Shown here: in pieces, positions 54,922 to 64,000 of the stretch
Layout of the letters: each line of letters opens with the position of its first letter
Numbering within the stretch: position 1 is the stretch's first letter
Translations under genes and position numbers: made by a program
The notes under the pieces: model-generated
The model's database searches: none
Told to the model about the DNA's origin: nothing
The model's input: the letters and a program-made list of their open reading frames with translations, nothing else
Assembly (NCBI GenBank): GCA_039191605.1
Contig: JBCCXL010000001.1
Coordinates: 496,001-560,000 of the forward strand
DNA: 64,000 nt
DNA from: JBCCXL01 sp039191605
GTDB taxonomy: Bacteria > Acidobacteriota > Thermoanaerobaculia > Multivoradales > JAHZIX01
Direction of reading: 5' to 3'

Positions 54922-57447
54922 TTGACCGAGCCAGTCAAGGCCGAAACGGCCTATACCGCCGACAGCATCAAGGTCCTCAAGGGCCTTGAGGCGGTACGCA
55001 AGCGCCCCGGGATGTACATCGGAGACACCGACGACGCCTCGGGGCTCCACCACATGGTGTTCGAGCTGGTGGACAACGCCATCGACGAGGTGCAGGCGGG
55101 GTACGCGAGCCAGGTGGAGGTATTGATCCACCTGGACAACTCGGTGAGCGTTCGAGACGACGGTCGAGGGATTCCCGTCGGGCACCATAAGAAGGAGGGG
55201 CGTTCCGCGGCGGAGGTCATCATGACCGAGCTCCACTCCGGCGGTAAATTCGACCACAATTCCTACAAGGTTTCCGGTGGACTCCACGGCGTTGGCGTGT
55301 CGGTGGTGAACGCACTCTCGGCGGAGTTGGATCTCGAGATTCACCGCGATGGTCGAGTGTGGACCCAAACCTACCGCCGCGGCGTTCCCAATGCTCCCAT
55401 CGTCGCCCTCGGCACGACGGACAGCACCGGAACCGAGGTGCGCTTCCGCCCAGACGGCGAGATCTTCTCCATCGTGGAGTTTTCCTACGAGATTCTCTCC
55501 CAGCGTCTGCGAGAGCTCTCTTTCCTCAATCGCGGCGTCCTGATCAAGCTCCAGGACGAGCGTACCGGTAAAGAGGCGGAGTTCTGCTACGAAGGCGGGA
55601 TCGCCTCCTTTGTGGACCACCTGAACCGCAATAAGAGCCCTCTGCACCCGGAAGCGATTCATATCCTCGCGCAGCGCGATGAAGGCATCGGCGGGGAGTC
55701 GGTGGAGGTGGCGCTGCAGTGGAACGATGGTTTCCAGGAGCAGATCTTCTGCTTCACCAACACGATCAAGAATCGTGACGGCGGAACCCATCTCTCCGGC
55801 TTCCGCTCTGCCCTGACTCGCACCATCAACAGCTACGTCGCTTCCTCTGGAGTGGCGAAGAACCTGAAGGTGAATCTCTCCGGCGACGATGTACGGGAAG
55901 GGCTCACGGCGGTGGTCTCGGTGCGCATCCAGGACCCGAAGTTCTCCAGCCAGACTAAGGACAAGCTGGTGTCTTCGGAGGTCAAGGGCATGGTGGAGAG
56001 CGTGGTGGCGGATCAGCTCTCGACCTATCTCGAGGAGAATCCGCGGGTTGCCAAGCGCATCATCGACAAATGTCTCGATGCGGCACGAGCCCGGGAAGCG
56101 GCGCGGAAAGCCCGCGAGCTGACCCGCCGCAAAGGCGCCCTCGACGCCTCGAATCTGCCCGGAAAGCTGGCGGATTGTAGTGAGCGGAACCCCGAGCGTT
56201 CCGAGCTCTTCCTGGTGGAGGGAGATTCCGCCGGTGGCTCCGCCAAGCAGGGCAGAGATCGTCAATTCCAGGCCGTCTTGCCGCTAAAGGGAAAGATTCT
56301 CAACGTCGAGAAGGCGCGCTTCGATCGCATGCTGTCCTCGGACGAGATCAAGACCCTGATCACCGCCCTCGGTACCGGCATCGGTCGCGATGATTTCGAT
56401 GTCGCCAAGCTGCGCTACCACAAGCTCATCATCATGTGTGATGCCGACGTCGACGGCTCGCATATCCGAACCCTGATCCTGACCTTCTTCTATCGTCAGA
56501 TGGAAGAGATCATCGATCGCGGCCACCTCTATATCGCTCAGCCTCCCCTCTACAAGGTGAGCCAAGGCAAGCAGCAGGTCTATCTCAAGGACGATCGCGA
56601 GTATCAGCTCTATCTCCTGGATCGCATTCAGGATGCTTGGAGATTGACCTTGTCCACCAATCCTGAAGCGACTGGCGAGGCAGGAGCGAATGGAGGCGAG
56701 AGTGAAGCCCTGGAGCAGGTCTTCCACGGAGCGGGTCTCGGAACCTTCATCGACAGCATGGAGCAATTCCGCAACGGGCTTCATCGCCTGCTCTACCGCG
56801 GGTATCCGCAGCGAGCCCTGGAGCTGGCGCTGCTCCACGGTATTCGCAATCGAGTGAGTCTGCGGGAGCAAGACCGACTGGAGGCTCTCGCTGCGGCGTT
56901 GGTCAGAGAGATGGAGTCCGAGACCCTCGACGTCGACGGTGACGAGATCAGCGTGCGGGATGTCGAGGTGGTCGAAGACGAGGAGCACGGCACCAGCTCG
57001 GTGGTTTTCATCAGCCGACGCAATGGCGTAGAGCGCGTGGTGCGGATGGGATGGGACCTGGTCTCCAGCGCCGAGTATCAGATGCTGGTGCGCAGCGGGA
57101 AGGCTCTCGAATCCCTCCAGGCTACGGCCTTTCAGCTCGAGCGGCTGAAGCAGGGAGAAGTGGTCGATAGCCAGGAGTTCGACAGCGCCCATGACGTCTT
57201 GGACCATCTCTATGAAGAAGCCAAGAAGGGGCTATCGATTCAGCGCTACAAGGGTCTCGGTGAGATGAACCCAGACCAGCTGTGGGAAACCACCATGGAT
57301 CCAGAGCGCCGCCGGCTGCTGCAGGTCAAGGTGGATGACGACGTCGCTGCGGACGAGATTTTTACCGTGCTGATGGGCGATCAGGTCGAGCCCCGCCGCC
57401 AATTCATCGAGGACAATGCGTTGATGGTGAAGAACCTCGACGTCTAA
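54922..57447 (+). CDS. gyrB: DNA gyrase subunit B
   Basis: An 841-residue protein starting with TTG, preceded by GGAGAG at a good distance. GHKL ATPase features: VFELVDNAIDEVQAG, DDGRGIPVGHH, GGLHGVGVSVVNALS. The Toprim motif is LFLVEGDSAGGSAKQGRDR and QAVLPLKGKILNVEKAR. It carries a ~170-residue insertion in the Toprim region (about 585-750), as in proteobacterial GyrB. ATP-driven supercoiling with GyrA. Confidence 0.97.
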   Translation: MTEPVKAETAYTADSIKVLKGLEAVRKRPGMYIGDTDDASGLHHMVFELVDNAIDEVQAGYASQVEVLIHLDNSVSVRDDGRGIPVGHHKKEGRSAAEVIMTELHSGGKFDHNSYKVSGGLHGVGVSVVNALSAELDLEIHRDGRVWTQTYRRGVPNAPIVALGTTDSTGTEVRFRPDGEIFSIVEFSYEILSQRLRELSFLNRGVLIKLQDERTGKEAEFCYEGGIASFVDHLNRNKSPLHPEAIHILAQRDEGIGGESVEVALQWNDGFQEQIFCFTNTIKNRDGGTHLSGFRSALTRTINSYVASSGVAKNLKVNLSGDDVREGLTAVVSVRIQDPKFSSQTKDKLVSSEVKGMVESVVADQLSTYLEENPRVAKRIIDKCLDAARAREAARKARELTRRKGALDASNLPGKLADCSERNPERSELFLVEGDSAGGSAKQGRDRQFQAVLPLKGKILNVEKARFDRMLSSDEIKTLITALGTGIGRDDFDVAKLRYHKLIIMCDADVDGSHIRTLILTFFYRQMEEIIDRGHLYIAQPPLYKVSQGKQQVYLKDDREYQLYLLDRIQDAWRLTLSTNPEATGEAGANGGESEALEQVFHGAGLGTFIDSMEQFRNGLHRLLYRGYPQRALELALLHGIRNRVSLREQDRLEALAAALVREMESETLDVDGDEISVRDVEVVEDEEHGTSSVVFISRRNGVERVVRMGWDLVSSAEYQMLVRSGKALESLQATAFQLERLKQGEVVDSQEFDSAHDVLDHLYEEAKKGLSIQRYKGLGEMNPDQLWETTMDPERRRLLQVKVDDDVAADEIFTVLMGDQVEPRRQFIEDNALMVKNLDV

Positions 57448-57715
57448 GCCCTGAGCTTCCCAGGTCTGGGCCCCTTAGAACTGAGGTCTGGGCGCTGGAG
57501 ATCGGTGCCCTGCACCTCAAAGCGCGAAGGAGAATCAGCGCCGAGCTCAGGCCTTCCAGGCTTGCCCAATCTCTCAGTATCAAATGCCTCCCAGGATCAG
57601 CTCTCGAGCATCCACCCTTCCCTGATCCACCTCTCCGTCTCTTCTCTCCCCTAGCTTTTCGCCCCCCACTCTCCTCCCGATCACCGGGAACCACCCTACT
57701 GCGGAATCATGCTTC

Positions 57716-60292
57716 ATGACTGACGACCACAAGCCGATGGACTCCGAGATGTTTCTGGCGGTAGACATCGAAGAGGAGATGAAGCGCAGCTATATCGATT
57801 ACGCCATGAGCGTGATCATCGGGCGTGCGCTACCGGACGTGAGGGACGGCCTGAAGCCGGTGCATCGCCGCGTGCTCTACGGCATGTGGGAGAGCGGAAA
57901 TACATCCAATAAGGCCTACAAGAAGAGCGCTCGCATCGTCGGTGACGTGATGGGTAAGTACCATCCCCACGGCGATTCGGCGATCTACGACACGGTGGTG
58001 CGCCTGGCCCAGGATTTCGCCATGCGCTACCCGTTGGTGGACGGCCAGGGTAACTTCGGCTCCATCGACGGCGACAACCCGGCGGCGATGCGCTACACCG
58101 AGGTGCGCCTGAGCAAGCTAGCGGAAGAGCTGCTTAAAGAGGACATCGACAAAGACACCGTCGATTGGGTGGAAAACTACGACGGCTCCGAGTCGGAGCC
58201 CGTGGTGCTGCCGGCGAGGCTGCCCAACCTGCTGATCAACGGCGGTGCCGGAATCGCTGTCGGCATGGCGACGAATATCCCGCCCCACAACCTCAACGAG
58301 GTGATCTCCGCTCTGGAGCTGCTCATCGATCGGCCCAACGCCACCTTCGAGGAGCTTCTGGAGGTGATTCCGGGTCCGGACTTCCCCACCGGCGCCATCG
58401 TCTACGGTCTGGAGGGGATCCGCTCTGGCTACCGCTCCGGCCGCGGCATCGTGAAGGTGCGGGCTCGCTGCGAGATCGAGGAAATCTCTGGAGATCGCCA
58501 GGCGATCATCGTTGAAGAGCTGCCCTATCAGGTCAATAAGGCCCGTCTTCTGGAGCGCATCGCCGAGCTGGTGAGAGAGAAGAAGATCGAAGGGATCTCC
58601 GATCTTCGAGACGAGAGCGATCGTCGCGGTATCCGAGTCGTCATCGAGCTGCGCCGAGGGGAAATCGCCCAGGTGATGCTCAACACCCTCTACAAGATGA
58701 CTCAGCTCCAGACTACTTTCGGCATCAATATGTTGGCCATCGTCGACAATCAGCCGAAGGTGCTCTCGCTACGCCAGCTGCTGGTGCATTTCCTCAATCA
58801 CCGCAAGACGGTGGTGATTCGCCGCACCCGTTTCGACCTCGCCAAGGCGGAGCGCCGGGCGCACATCTTGGAAGGCTTGCTCAAGGCGCTGGACCTCATC
58901 GACGAGGTGATCGCGACGATCCGCGCCAGCGCGACGCCGCCGGAGGCTCGCGAGCGCCTGCAGCAGAATTTTGGTTTTTCCGCGCTGCAGGCCCAAGCGA
59001 TTTTGGACATGCGCCTCCAGCGCCTCACCGGTCTCGAGCGGGACAAAGTGGTGGGGGAATACAAGGAGCTGATGGCCCTCATCGAACGCCTGCGGGCGAT
59101 CCTCGGCTCCGATCAGCTGGTGCTGGAGGAGATCCGCGGCGAGCTGCGGGATATCGCCGAGCGCTATGAGGAACCCCGTCGCACCCAGATTCTTCCCTTC
59201 GAGGGGGAGATCACTCTGGAGGATATGATCGCCGACGAGGACATGGTGATCACCGTTACCCGCACCGGCTACGTCAAGCGTTCGCCCCTCGCTCTCTACC
59301 GGGCGCAGCACCGTGGCGGCAAGGGCCGTATGGGGATGAGCACCAAGGATGGCGACTTTGTCGAGCACCTCTACATCGCCTCGGCCCACAGCTACATCCT
59401 GGTGTTCACCGAGAGTGGCCGGGTCCACTGGCTCAAAGTGCACGAGATTCCGGAGTTCGGTCCGGCGGCCCGCGGTAAGGCTATCGTCAACCTCCTTCAG
59501 CTTTCCTCCACCGAGCGGGTGGCGACCACCGTGGCGGTACGGGAATTCGATGCCGAGCGCAGCCTGATTTTCTCCACCGCCCGTGGCCTGGTAAAGAAGA
59601 CCGCCCTCGCCGCCTACGGGAATCCCCGGGTTGGCGGAATCATTGGCATCAATATCGACGAAGGAGATAGCCTCCTCGCGGTGCGGGTCGCTAACCCTGG
59701 CCAGCATCTGCTCCTCGCTACCCGTCTCGGCTATTGCATTCGCTTTCCCGAAGAAGATGTTCGCACCATGGGCCGAGCAACCCGTGGAGTGAAGGGCATT
59801 CAGCTTCGGGAAGGCGACGAAGTGGTGTCCATGGGAGTGTTGGCCGAGCCATCGGAGCTCGAGGAAGGTCTCTCCGAGGAGGCTGGAGCTAGCGAGCTAG
59901 GGCCGATTCTCACCGTCTCCCGTGAGGGCTACGGCAAGCGCACGCCGCTGAAGGAATACCGCCTTCAGGGTCGCGGCGGTCTGGGCATCATCAACCTCAA
60001 GGTCAATGAGCGTACGGGGCCGGTGGTGGGCGCCGTTCAGGTGACGGAAGACCAGGGTTTGATGCTGATCACTCAGGACGGCAAGATCATCCGCATCGAA
60101 GTTTCTGGCGTCTCGGTAATCGGTCGCGCGACCCAAGGCGTGAGGGTGATGAATCTAGATGACGGCGATGCTCTGGTGGCGGTGGCGCGAATTCAGGCGC
60201 GGGAAGACGATGAGCTAGGCGAGGATGAAGAGGGTTCCGAGGAGGGCGCGGACCTCGGCGCTGAAGACGCCGAAGACGAACCCGTCAACTGA
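57716..60292 (+). CDS. gyrA: DNA gyrase subunit A
   Basis: An 858-residue protein. The catalytic Tyr is Tyr127 in AAMRYTEVRLS. The quinolone region is HPHGDSAIYDT with Ser88 and Asp92 as in susceptible enzymes. Six-bladed C-terminal domain with GyrA-box QHRGGKG (second residue His instead of Arg) and a second degenerate QGRGGLG. The acidic tail (ELGEDEEGSEEGADLGAED) is long. Confidence 0.97.
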   Translation: MTDDHKPMDSEMFLAVDIEEEMKRSYIDYAMSVIIGRALPDVRDGLKPVHRRVLYGMWESGNTSNKAYKKSARIVGDVMGKYHPHGDSAIYDTVVRLAQDFAMRYPLVDGQGNFGSIDGDNPAAMRYTEVRLSKLAEELLKEDIDKDTVDWVENYDGSESEPVVLPARLPNLLINGGAGIAVGMATNIPPHNLNEVISALELLIDRPNATFEELLEVIPGPDFPTGAIVYGLEGIRSGYRSGRGIVKVRARCEIEEISGDRQAIIVEELPYQVNKARLLERIAELVREKKIEGISDLRDESDRRGIRVVIELRRGEIAQVMLNTLYKMTQLQTTFGINMLAIVDNQPKVLSLRQLLVHFLNHRKTVVIRRTRFDLAKAERRAHILEGLLKALDLIDEVIATIRASATPPEARERLQQNFGFSALQAQAILDMRLQRLTGLERDKVVGEYKELMALIERLRAILGSDQLVLEEIRGELRDIAERYEEPRRTQILPFEGEITLEDMIADEDMVITVTRTGYVKRSPLALYRAQHRGGKGRMGMSTKDGDFVEHLYIASAHSYILVFTESGRVHWLKVHEIPEFGPAARGKAIVNLLQLSSTERVATTVAVREFDAERSLIFSTARGLVKKTALAAYGNPRVGGIIGINIDEGDSLLAVRVANPGQHLLLATRLGYCIRFPEEDVRTMGRATRGVKGIQLREGDEVVSMGVLAEPSELEEGLSEEAGASELGPILTVSREGYGKRTPLKEYRLQGRGGLGIINLKVNERTGPVVGAVQVTEDQGLMLITQDGKIIRIEVSGVSVIGRATQGVRVMNLDDGDALVAVARIQAREDDELGEDEEGSEEGADLGAEDAEDEPVN

Positions 60293-60472
60293 GCCGACCT
60301 CTTCAGCTGAGCCGAGTCCATCGGCTGAGCAGTCATTCGCTTTTCAGCCCTTCTCCCGAGAGGGTAGATAGGGGACAATCGCGTCGACCCGTCCGGGTCC
60401 TCCCGTCTCGAAACCAACTGAAGCTCAAGCTATCAACCCCGTCCTAACCCATCCGCAGTGGGAGACTTTCTC

Positions 60473-61129
60473 ATGCAGTTTTTCCTCGATACCGCTGATA
60501 TCGCTGAGATCGAAAAGGGCCTCGAATGGGGCATGGTAGACGGCATCACCACCAACCCAACGCTGATCGCGAAGCAGGGTTTGCCCTATTTGCCGACGGT
60601 CAAGCAGATCGCTGAGCTGGTGCCTGGGCCGGTCTCCGGCGAGGTGTTGGCGAAGGATTACGACGGAATGCTGGAGCAGGCTCATCGCCTCGCCGACCTC
60701 GCGGACAACGTGGTGGTGAAGATCCCGCTGACCAGCGAGGGTTTGAAGACCGTCGGAACCCTGACCGACGAAGGCATCCGGACCAACGTCACCCTTTGCT
60801 TTTCTGCGCCCCAGGCCCTGTTGGCGGCGAAGGCCGGCGCCAGCTACATCTCCCCCTTCGTCGGCCGACTGGACGACATCGGTGCTTCCGGAATGCAGCT
60901 CATCGCCCAGATCCTGGAGATCTACTCCAGCTACGATTTCGATACCGAAGTGCTGGTGGCCTCGGTGCGCCACGCCGATCACGTTCTCGAGGCCGCGCAG
61001 ATGGGAGCGGATGTTGCCACGATCCCCTTTGGCGTGCTGAAGAAGCTTTACCATCATCCCCTCACCGACTCCGGCCTCGATCGCTTCCTCGCCGATTGGG
61101 AGGCGACGGGAAGATCCTTCGACGGTTGA
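60473..61129 (+). CDS. tal: Transaldolase (small TalC/MipB-type)
   Basis: A 218-residue (ab)8 aldolase. Schiff-base Lys83 in VVVKIPLT, Asp6 near the start, TTNPTLIAK. Glu57 (SGEVLAKDY) and Phe in SPFVGRLDD fit transaldolase rather than fructose-6-phosphate aldolase, where these are Gln and Tyr. ATG 60473 has GGGAGA upstream. Pentose-phosphate pathway. Confidence 0.9.
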   Translation: MQFFLDTADIAEIEKGLEWGMVDGITTNPTLIAKQGLPYLPTVKQIAELVPGPVSGEVLAKDYDGMLEQAHRLADLADNVVVKIPLTSEGLKTVGTLTDEGIRTNVTLCFSAPQALLAAKAGASYISPFVGRLDDIGASGMQLIAQILEIYSSYDFDTEVLVASVRHADHVLEAAQMGADVATIPFGVLKKLYHHPLTDSGLDRFLADWEATGRSFDG

Positions 61130-61130
61130 T

Positions 61131-61940
61131 TTGAGCTCACTGCATTTCAGCGATCCGGCGTCCGGTGATCCGGGGTCTCGGGATCCGGGGTCTAGCGATC
61201 CAGCCTCTAAGGATTCAGGGCCTACGGGCCCCGCGGTAGAGCCGCCGCGATCCGCCGGGGGGCCAGGCTCTCTCTATCGGGTCGCCTGGATTGCCTATCT
61301 GCTGATGGCCATCGTCGCCGTGGTGTGGCTGGGTCTCGATCGCAACGCCGCGGCGATGTGTGCTGGCGAAGGGGTGTGCCTCGACCTCTTCCTGAATACC
61401 GAGGCGTGGCTGGCGGACCTCCTATGGGGTCTCGCAGCTGCGGCTCTGGTGCTGTTCAGCTGGGAGGCCGTACGCCGGCTTCTTCCTCTCGCCCGACAAA
61501 TGGAGCTGGAGCTGGAGCGCCTGGTCGGCACCCTTCAGCCCGATGAAGCCATCGCCCTGGCTTTGCTTTCCGGCTTTGCCGAGGAGCTCCTCTTCCGCGG
61601 CGCGGTGCAGGGTTCTCTGGGCTTGCCCCTGGCAACCCTGGCGTTCGCTCTGCTCCACACCGGACCGGGCAAAGCGCTGAAATTGTGGACCCTGTACGCG
61701 GGCGTCGTCGGCTTGCTTCTCGCCCTGCTCATGGAGTGGCGAGGCAACCTCTTGGCTCCGGTCGTCGCCCATGTGGCGATCAACGCCTTTGGGCTCACTC
61801 GCTTGGCCCTTCGCGGCAGTGGAGAGCCTCTGCATCAAGCCGCTTTCTCGGATCGCGGATCCTCGGCGAAGGTCGGCGGCGAAGGTGAGGACGACTCGGA
61901 GAATCGCGAAAGCTCCGAAGATGAAGGCAGGAGTTGGTAG
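61131..61940 (+). CDS. CPBP family intramembrane metalloprotease
   Basis: A 269-residue membrane protein. Motifs: AEELLFRGAVQGSL (Glu-Glu and Arg), LAFALLHTG (His) and VVAHVAINAFG (His and Asn). The N-terminus (about 5-45) is a hydrophilic Ser/Asp/Pro-rich repeat of type DPxS. TTG start 1 nt after the transaldolase stop. Substrate unknown. Confidence 0.88.
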   Translation: MSSLHFSDPASGDPGSRDPGSSDPASKDSGPTGPAVEPPRSAGGPGSLYRVAWIAYLLMAIVAVVWLGLDRNAAAMCAGEGVCLDLFLNTEAWLADLLWGLAAAALVLFSWEAVRRLLPLARQMELELERLVGTLQPDEAIALALLSGFAEELLFRGAVQGSLGLPLATLAFALLHTGPGKALKLWTLYAGVVGLLLALLMEWRGNLLAPVVAHVAINAFGLTRLALRGSGEPLHQAAFSDRGSSAKVGGEGEDDSENRESSEDEGRSW

Positions 61941-62240
61941 AATCCTCTACAGTAGAGCGCCTCATAGCAGCCAAACGAAGCCGCTGATGAGGTGATCTCC
62001 CTGGAATCCTTCTCGACCGCAATTCTGGACCCATGGTCCGGGCCTGCCCTTCGAGCCTCCCAGTTGAGCTAACCCAGTCGAACTTCCCTCGTCTCGAGGG
62101 TTTCCCTCAGTGGCGGTCCTCATCGAGGCCTCGCTCGGTCGAAGCCTCCACGCCTCCCTCCTGGTCCCTCATTTCTCGCTTCCCACCCCGGGACCCTCGA
62201 GCGACCGCCACCCTTCATCGTTGCCCTTGACGGAGAACCC
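61941..62240. other. Gap between CPBP and M20 genes
   Basis: 300 bp without a gene. Holds CTCTAC-A-GTAGAG (61945-61957), and a short hairpin CCCTCG-TCT-CGAGGG followed by TTTCC at 62086-62104 that could be a weak terminator. Confidence 0.4.
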
Positions 62241-63629
62241 ATGGCCCAAGATACCCGCGACGTTCTGGATCGAATCGACCGCGAGCAGGATCGATTGCTC
62301 GAGAACCTGAAGGAATACCTCCGGATTCCCTCAGTTTCTACAGATCCCGCCTATGCGGAAGAGGTCTTGCGCTGCGCCAGCTGGCTCGAAGGTCAGATGA
62401 AGAGTGCCGGTCTCGATGCCGAGATCATCGAGACCGAGGGCTATCCCCTGGTCTATGGCGAATGGCTGGGAGCACCGGGGAAGCCGACCATCCTGTTCTA
62501 CGGCCATTACGATGTTCAGCCGGTAGATCCGGTGGAGCTCTGGCGCCATGATCCCTTCGAGCCGACGGTGGAAGGGGATCACCTGGTTTGCCGCGGCGCG
62601 ACGGACGATAAGGGACAGAGCTTCGCTCACCTCAAGGCGGTGGAGGCGATGCTGGCGGAGCGTGGCTCACTGCCGGTGAACGTCAAATTCGTCGTCGAGG
62701 GTGAGGAGGAATCTGGCGGCGAGGCCATCGAGGATTTCGTTCGCCAAGACGCCGGCAAGCGCTTGGGCGCCGACGTGGTGGTGGTTTCCGATAGCGCCAT
62801 GTATGCCCCCGGTCAGCCCTCTCTGATCTATGGCCTCAAAGGTCTTTGCTACATGGAGATCAAGGTGGTCGGCCCGAATCGGGACCTTCACTCCGGCACC
62901 TTCGGTGGGGCGGTGGCGAATCCCGGAAACGCTCTCGGGCATATCCTCGCGAGTCTTCAGGATCCGAAGACCGGCCGAATCCAGATTCCTGGCTTCTACG
63001 ACCAGGTCCTGCCGCTGGAGGATTGGGAGCGCAAGGAATTCGGCTCCCTCCCCTTCGAGGAAGCAGACTATTGCCGCGAGCTGGGCATCGCCGCGAGCTG
63101 GGGCGAGCAGGGTTACACCACCCAGGAGCGAGCCTGGGCTCGGCCCACTTGCGACGTCAACGGAGTCTTTGGCGGTTACCAGGGCGAGGGCGCCAAGACC
63201 GTGCTCCCCGGCTGGGCTGGTGCCAAGGTTTCGATGCGCCTAGTTCCGAACCAGGATCCGAAAGTCATCGCTGCCGCCTTTGAACAACACGTCAAGGAGG
63301 TCGCTGGACCGGGTATCGAGGTGGAGGTGACCTACATCCACGGGGCGGATCCGGTGCTGGTAGAGACCGAGGGTGAGCTGGTAGAAGCCGCCCTGGACGC
63401 CATGGAAGATGTGTGGGGAGCTCGCCCGGTGCGGGTGCGAGAAGGCGGATCGATTCCTATCGTCTCTACGTTCTCAGAGGTTCTTGGCGTACCCATTCTG
63501 CTGCTGGGATTCGGACTCAAGGACGACCGTCTGCACTCTCCCAACGAGAAATTCAACCTTAGTCACTACTACAATGGCATTCGATCCATTGCTCGACTGC
63601 TGGATCGCAGTGGAGCTACGAAGGAATAA
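62241..63629 (+). CDS. M20 family dipeptidase/metallopeptidase
   Basis: A 462-residue carnosinase-like enzyme. Zinc ligands: FYGHYDVQPVDP (His), RGATDDKGQ (Asp), EGEEESGG (Glu), SDSAMYAPGQP and DRLHSPNEKF (His). A lid/dimerisation domain lies in the middle. It cleaves dipeptides or acylated amino acids. The ATG is preceded by GGAG. Confidence 0.93.
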   Translation: MAQDTRDVLDRIDREQDRLLENLKEYLRIPSVSTDPAYAEEVLRCASWLEGQMKSAGLDAEIIETEGYPLVYGEWLGAPGKPTILFYGHYDVQPVDPVELWRHDPFEPTVEGDHLVCRGATDDKGQSFAHLKAVEAMLAERGSLPVNVKFVVEGEEESGGEAIEDFVRQDAGKRLGADVVVVSDSAMYAPGQPSLIYGLKGLCYMEIKVVGPNRDLHSGTFGGAVANPGNALGHILASLQDPKTGRIQIPGFYDQVLPLEDWERKEFGSLPFEEADYCRELGIAASWGEQGYTTQERAWARPTCDVNGVFGGYQGEGAKTVLPGWAGAKVSMRLVPNQDPKVIAAAFEQHVKEVAGPGIEVEVTYIHGADPVLVETEGELVEAALDAMEDVWGARPVRVREGGSIPIVSTFSEVLGVPILLLGFGLKDDRLHSPNEKFNLSHYYNGIRSIARLLDRSGATKE

Positions 63630-63852
63630 GGCTACGCTCTGATCCGTGGTTCCTCGCCAGCTTTGTGTCGGTGAGGGGCAGCACCTGCGAAGGTCGAGGC
63701 CAAGATCTAACGAAGGGGCGGCGTGTCGCCCACTGGAGATCACGGCCTCAAATTCACTGCCTTCGAACTTCATCGCCCTCGAACTTTACTGCCTTCGCGG
63801 CAAAGCGGTGCACGGAGCTTAGCTAGGCGGAATGCCAGGAGATTTTGACCCT

Positions 63853-64000
63853 ATGTCCGAGAACAAGAACCCATCCACCGGTGCAGCCAAGGATGAGCGA
63901 TCCATCGAGCGGGAACTGAAATTCTCCGTCGATGGAATCGAGGGGATCCGTGAACGTCTGGTGGAGCTGGAGGCGGAAAGAAAGTCTCCCGGCGCGCCGG
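63853..64000 (+). CDS. CYTH-domain protein, start only
   Basis: Start of a gene that runs off the right edge. Visible: MSENKNPSTGAAKDERSIER, then ELKFSVDGIEGIRERLVELE. The ERELKF motif is the CYTH signature of class IV adenylate cyclases and triphosphatases. ATG has AGGAGA upstream. Confidence 0.75.
   Translation, partial: MSENKNPSTGAAKDERSIERELKFSVDGIEGIRERLVELEAERKSPGAP

Overview
The window is a 64 kb stretch of high-GC bacterial chromosome that spans the replication origin. It looks like the chromosome of a Gram-negative bacterium with an outer membrane: it has a rod-shape MreBCD-PBP2-RodA set, an LPS-kinase-like protein, a polysaccharide ABC exporter, periplasmic SurA/PpiD-type folding factors and lipoproteins. 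A GWxTD-domain protein, a bactofilin fused to the parAB operon, a FecR/Ig membrane protein and many Leu/Arg/Ala-rich genes with TTG or GTG starts make an Acidobacteriota-like lineage the best guess. That is an inference; no rRNA gene is present to test it. I see no prophage, insertion sequence, CRISPR array or defence island.

Layout. 1-8.7 kb: a GWxTD protein running off the left edge, a DUF3467 protein, a translationally coupled Wzm/Wzt-type exporter, an orphan LivK-type lipoprotein, a YfhO-type membrane protein and an HD hydrolase. 8.8-20.1 kb: on the minus strand, from mreB leftwards, mreB-mreC-mreD-mrdA-rodA-rng and then a kinase/TIM-barrel fusion, with a FecR/Ig protein just upstream of mreB. 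20.5-25.1 kb: on the plus strand, ppiD-ruvA-ruvB and a lipid kinase. 25.1-31.0 kb: an accessory stretch with three related XRE regulators, an Ala/Asp-rich lipoprotein, a succinate-semialdehyde dehydrogenase, an MscS channel and a small c-type cytochrome.

31.5-39.4 kb is the origin-proximal segregation and ribosome/membrane block on the minus strand: rpmH-rnpA-yidD-yidC-jag, a strong terminator, two near-perfect parS sites around a short tandem-repeat array, then rsmG-parA-parB-bactofilin. Two tRNA-Ser genes and tadA lie upstream. 40.9-48 kb on the plus strand holds SRP RNA, dnaX, ybaB, recR, a class III aminotransferase, a glycosyltransferase and a double cyclic-nucleotide-binding protein, followed by mutY on the other strand. 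49.2-60.3 kb is the origin itself: DnaA-box clusters lie on both sides of dnaA, and the downstream one has DnaA boxes, a GC run and DnaA-trio-like triplets; then dnaN, recF, gyrB and gyrA. 60.4-64 kb carries a transaldolase, a CPBP protease, an M20 peptidase and the start of a CYTH-domain gene.

How it fits together: most of the window couples chromosome replication (dnaA, dnaN, dnaX, gyrase, origin), recombination repair (recF, recR, ruvAB, mutY), segregation (parABS, bactofilin) and envelope elongation (Mre/Rod, YidC). I do not see a clear new multi-gene system. The most unusual items are the kinase/TIM-barrel fusion next to rng, the parS-repeat region, the two-sided origin with inverted repeats, the FecR/Ig protein beside mreB and the family of three XRE regulators.
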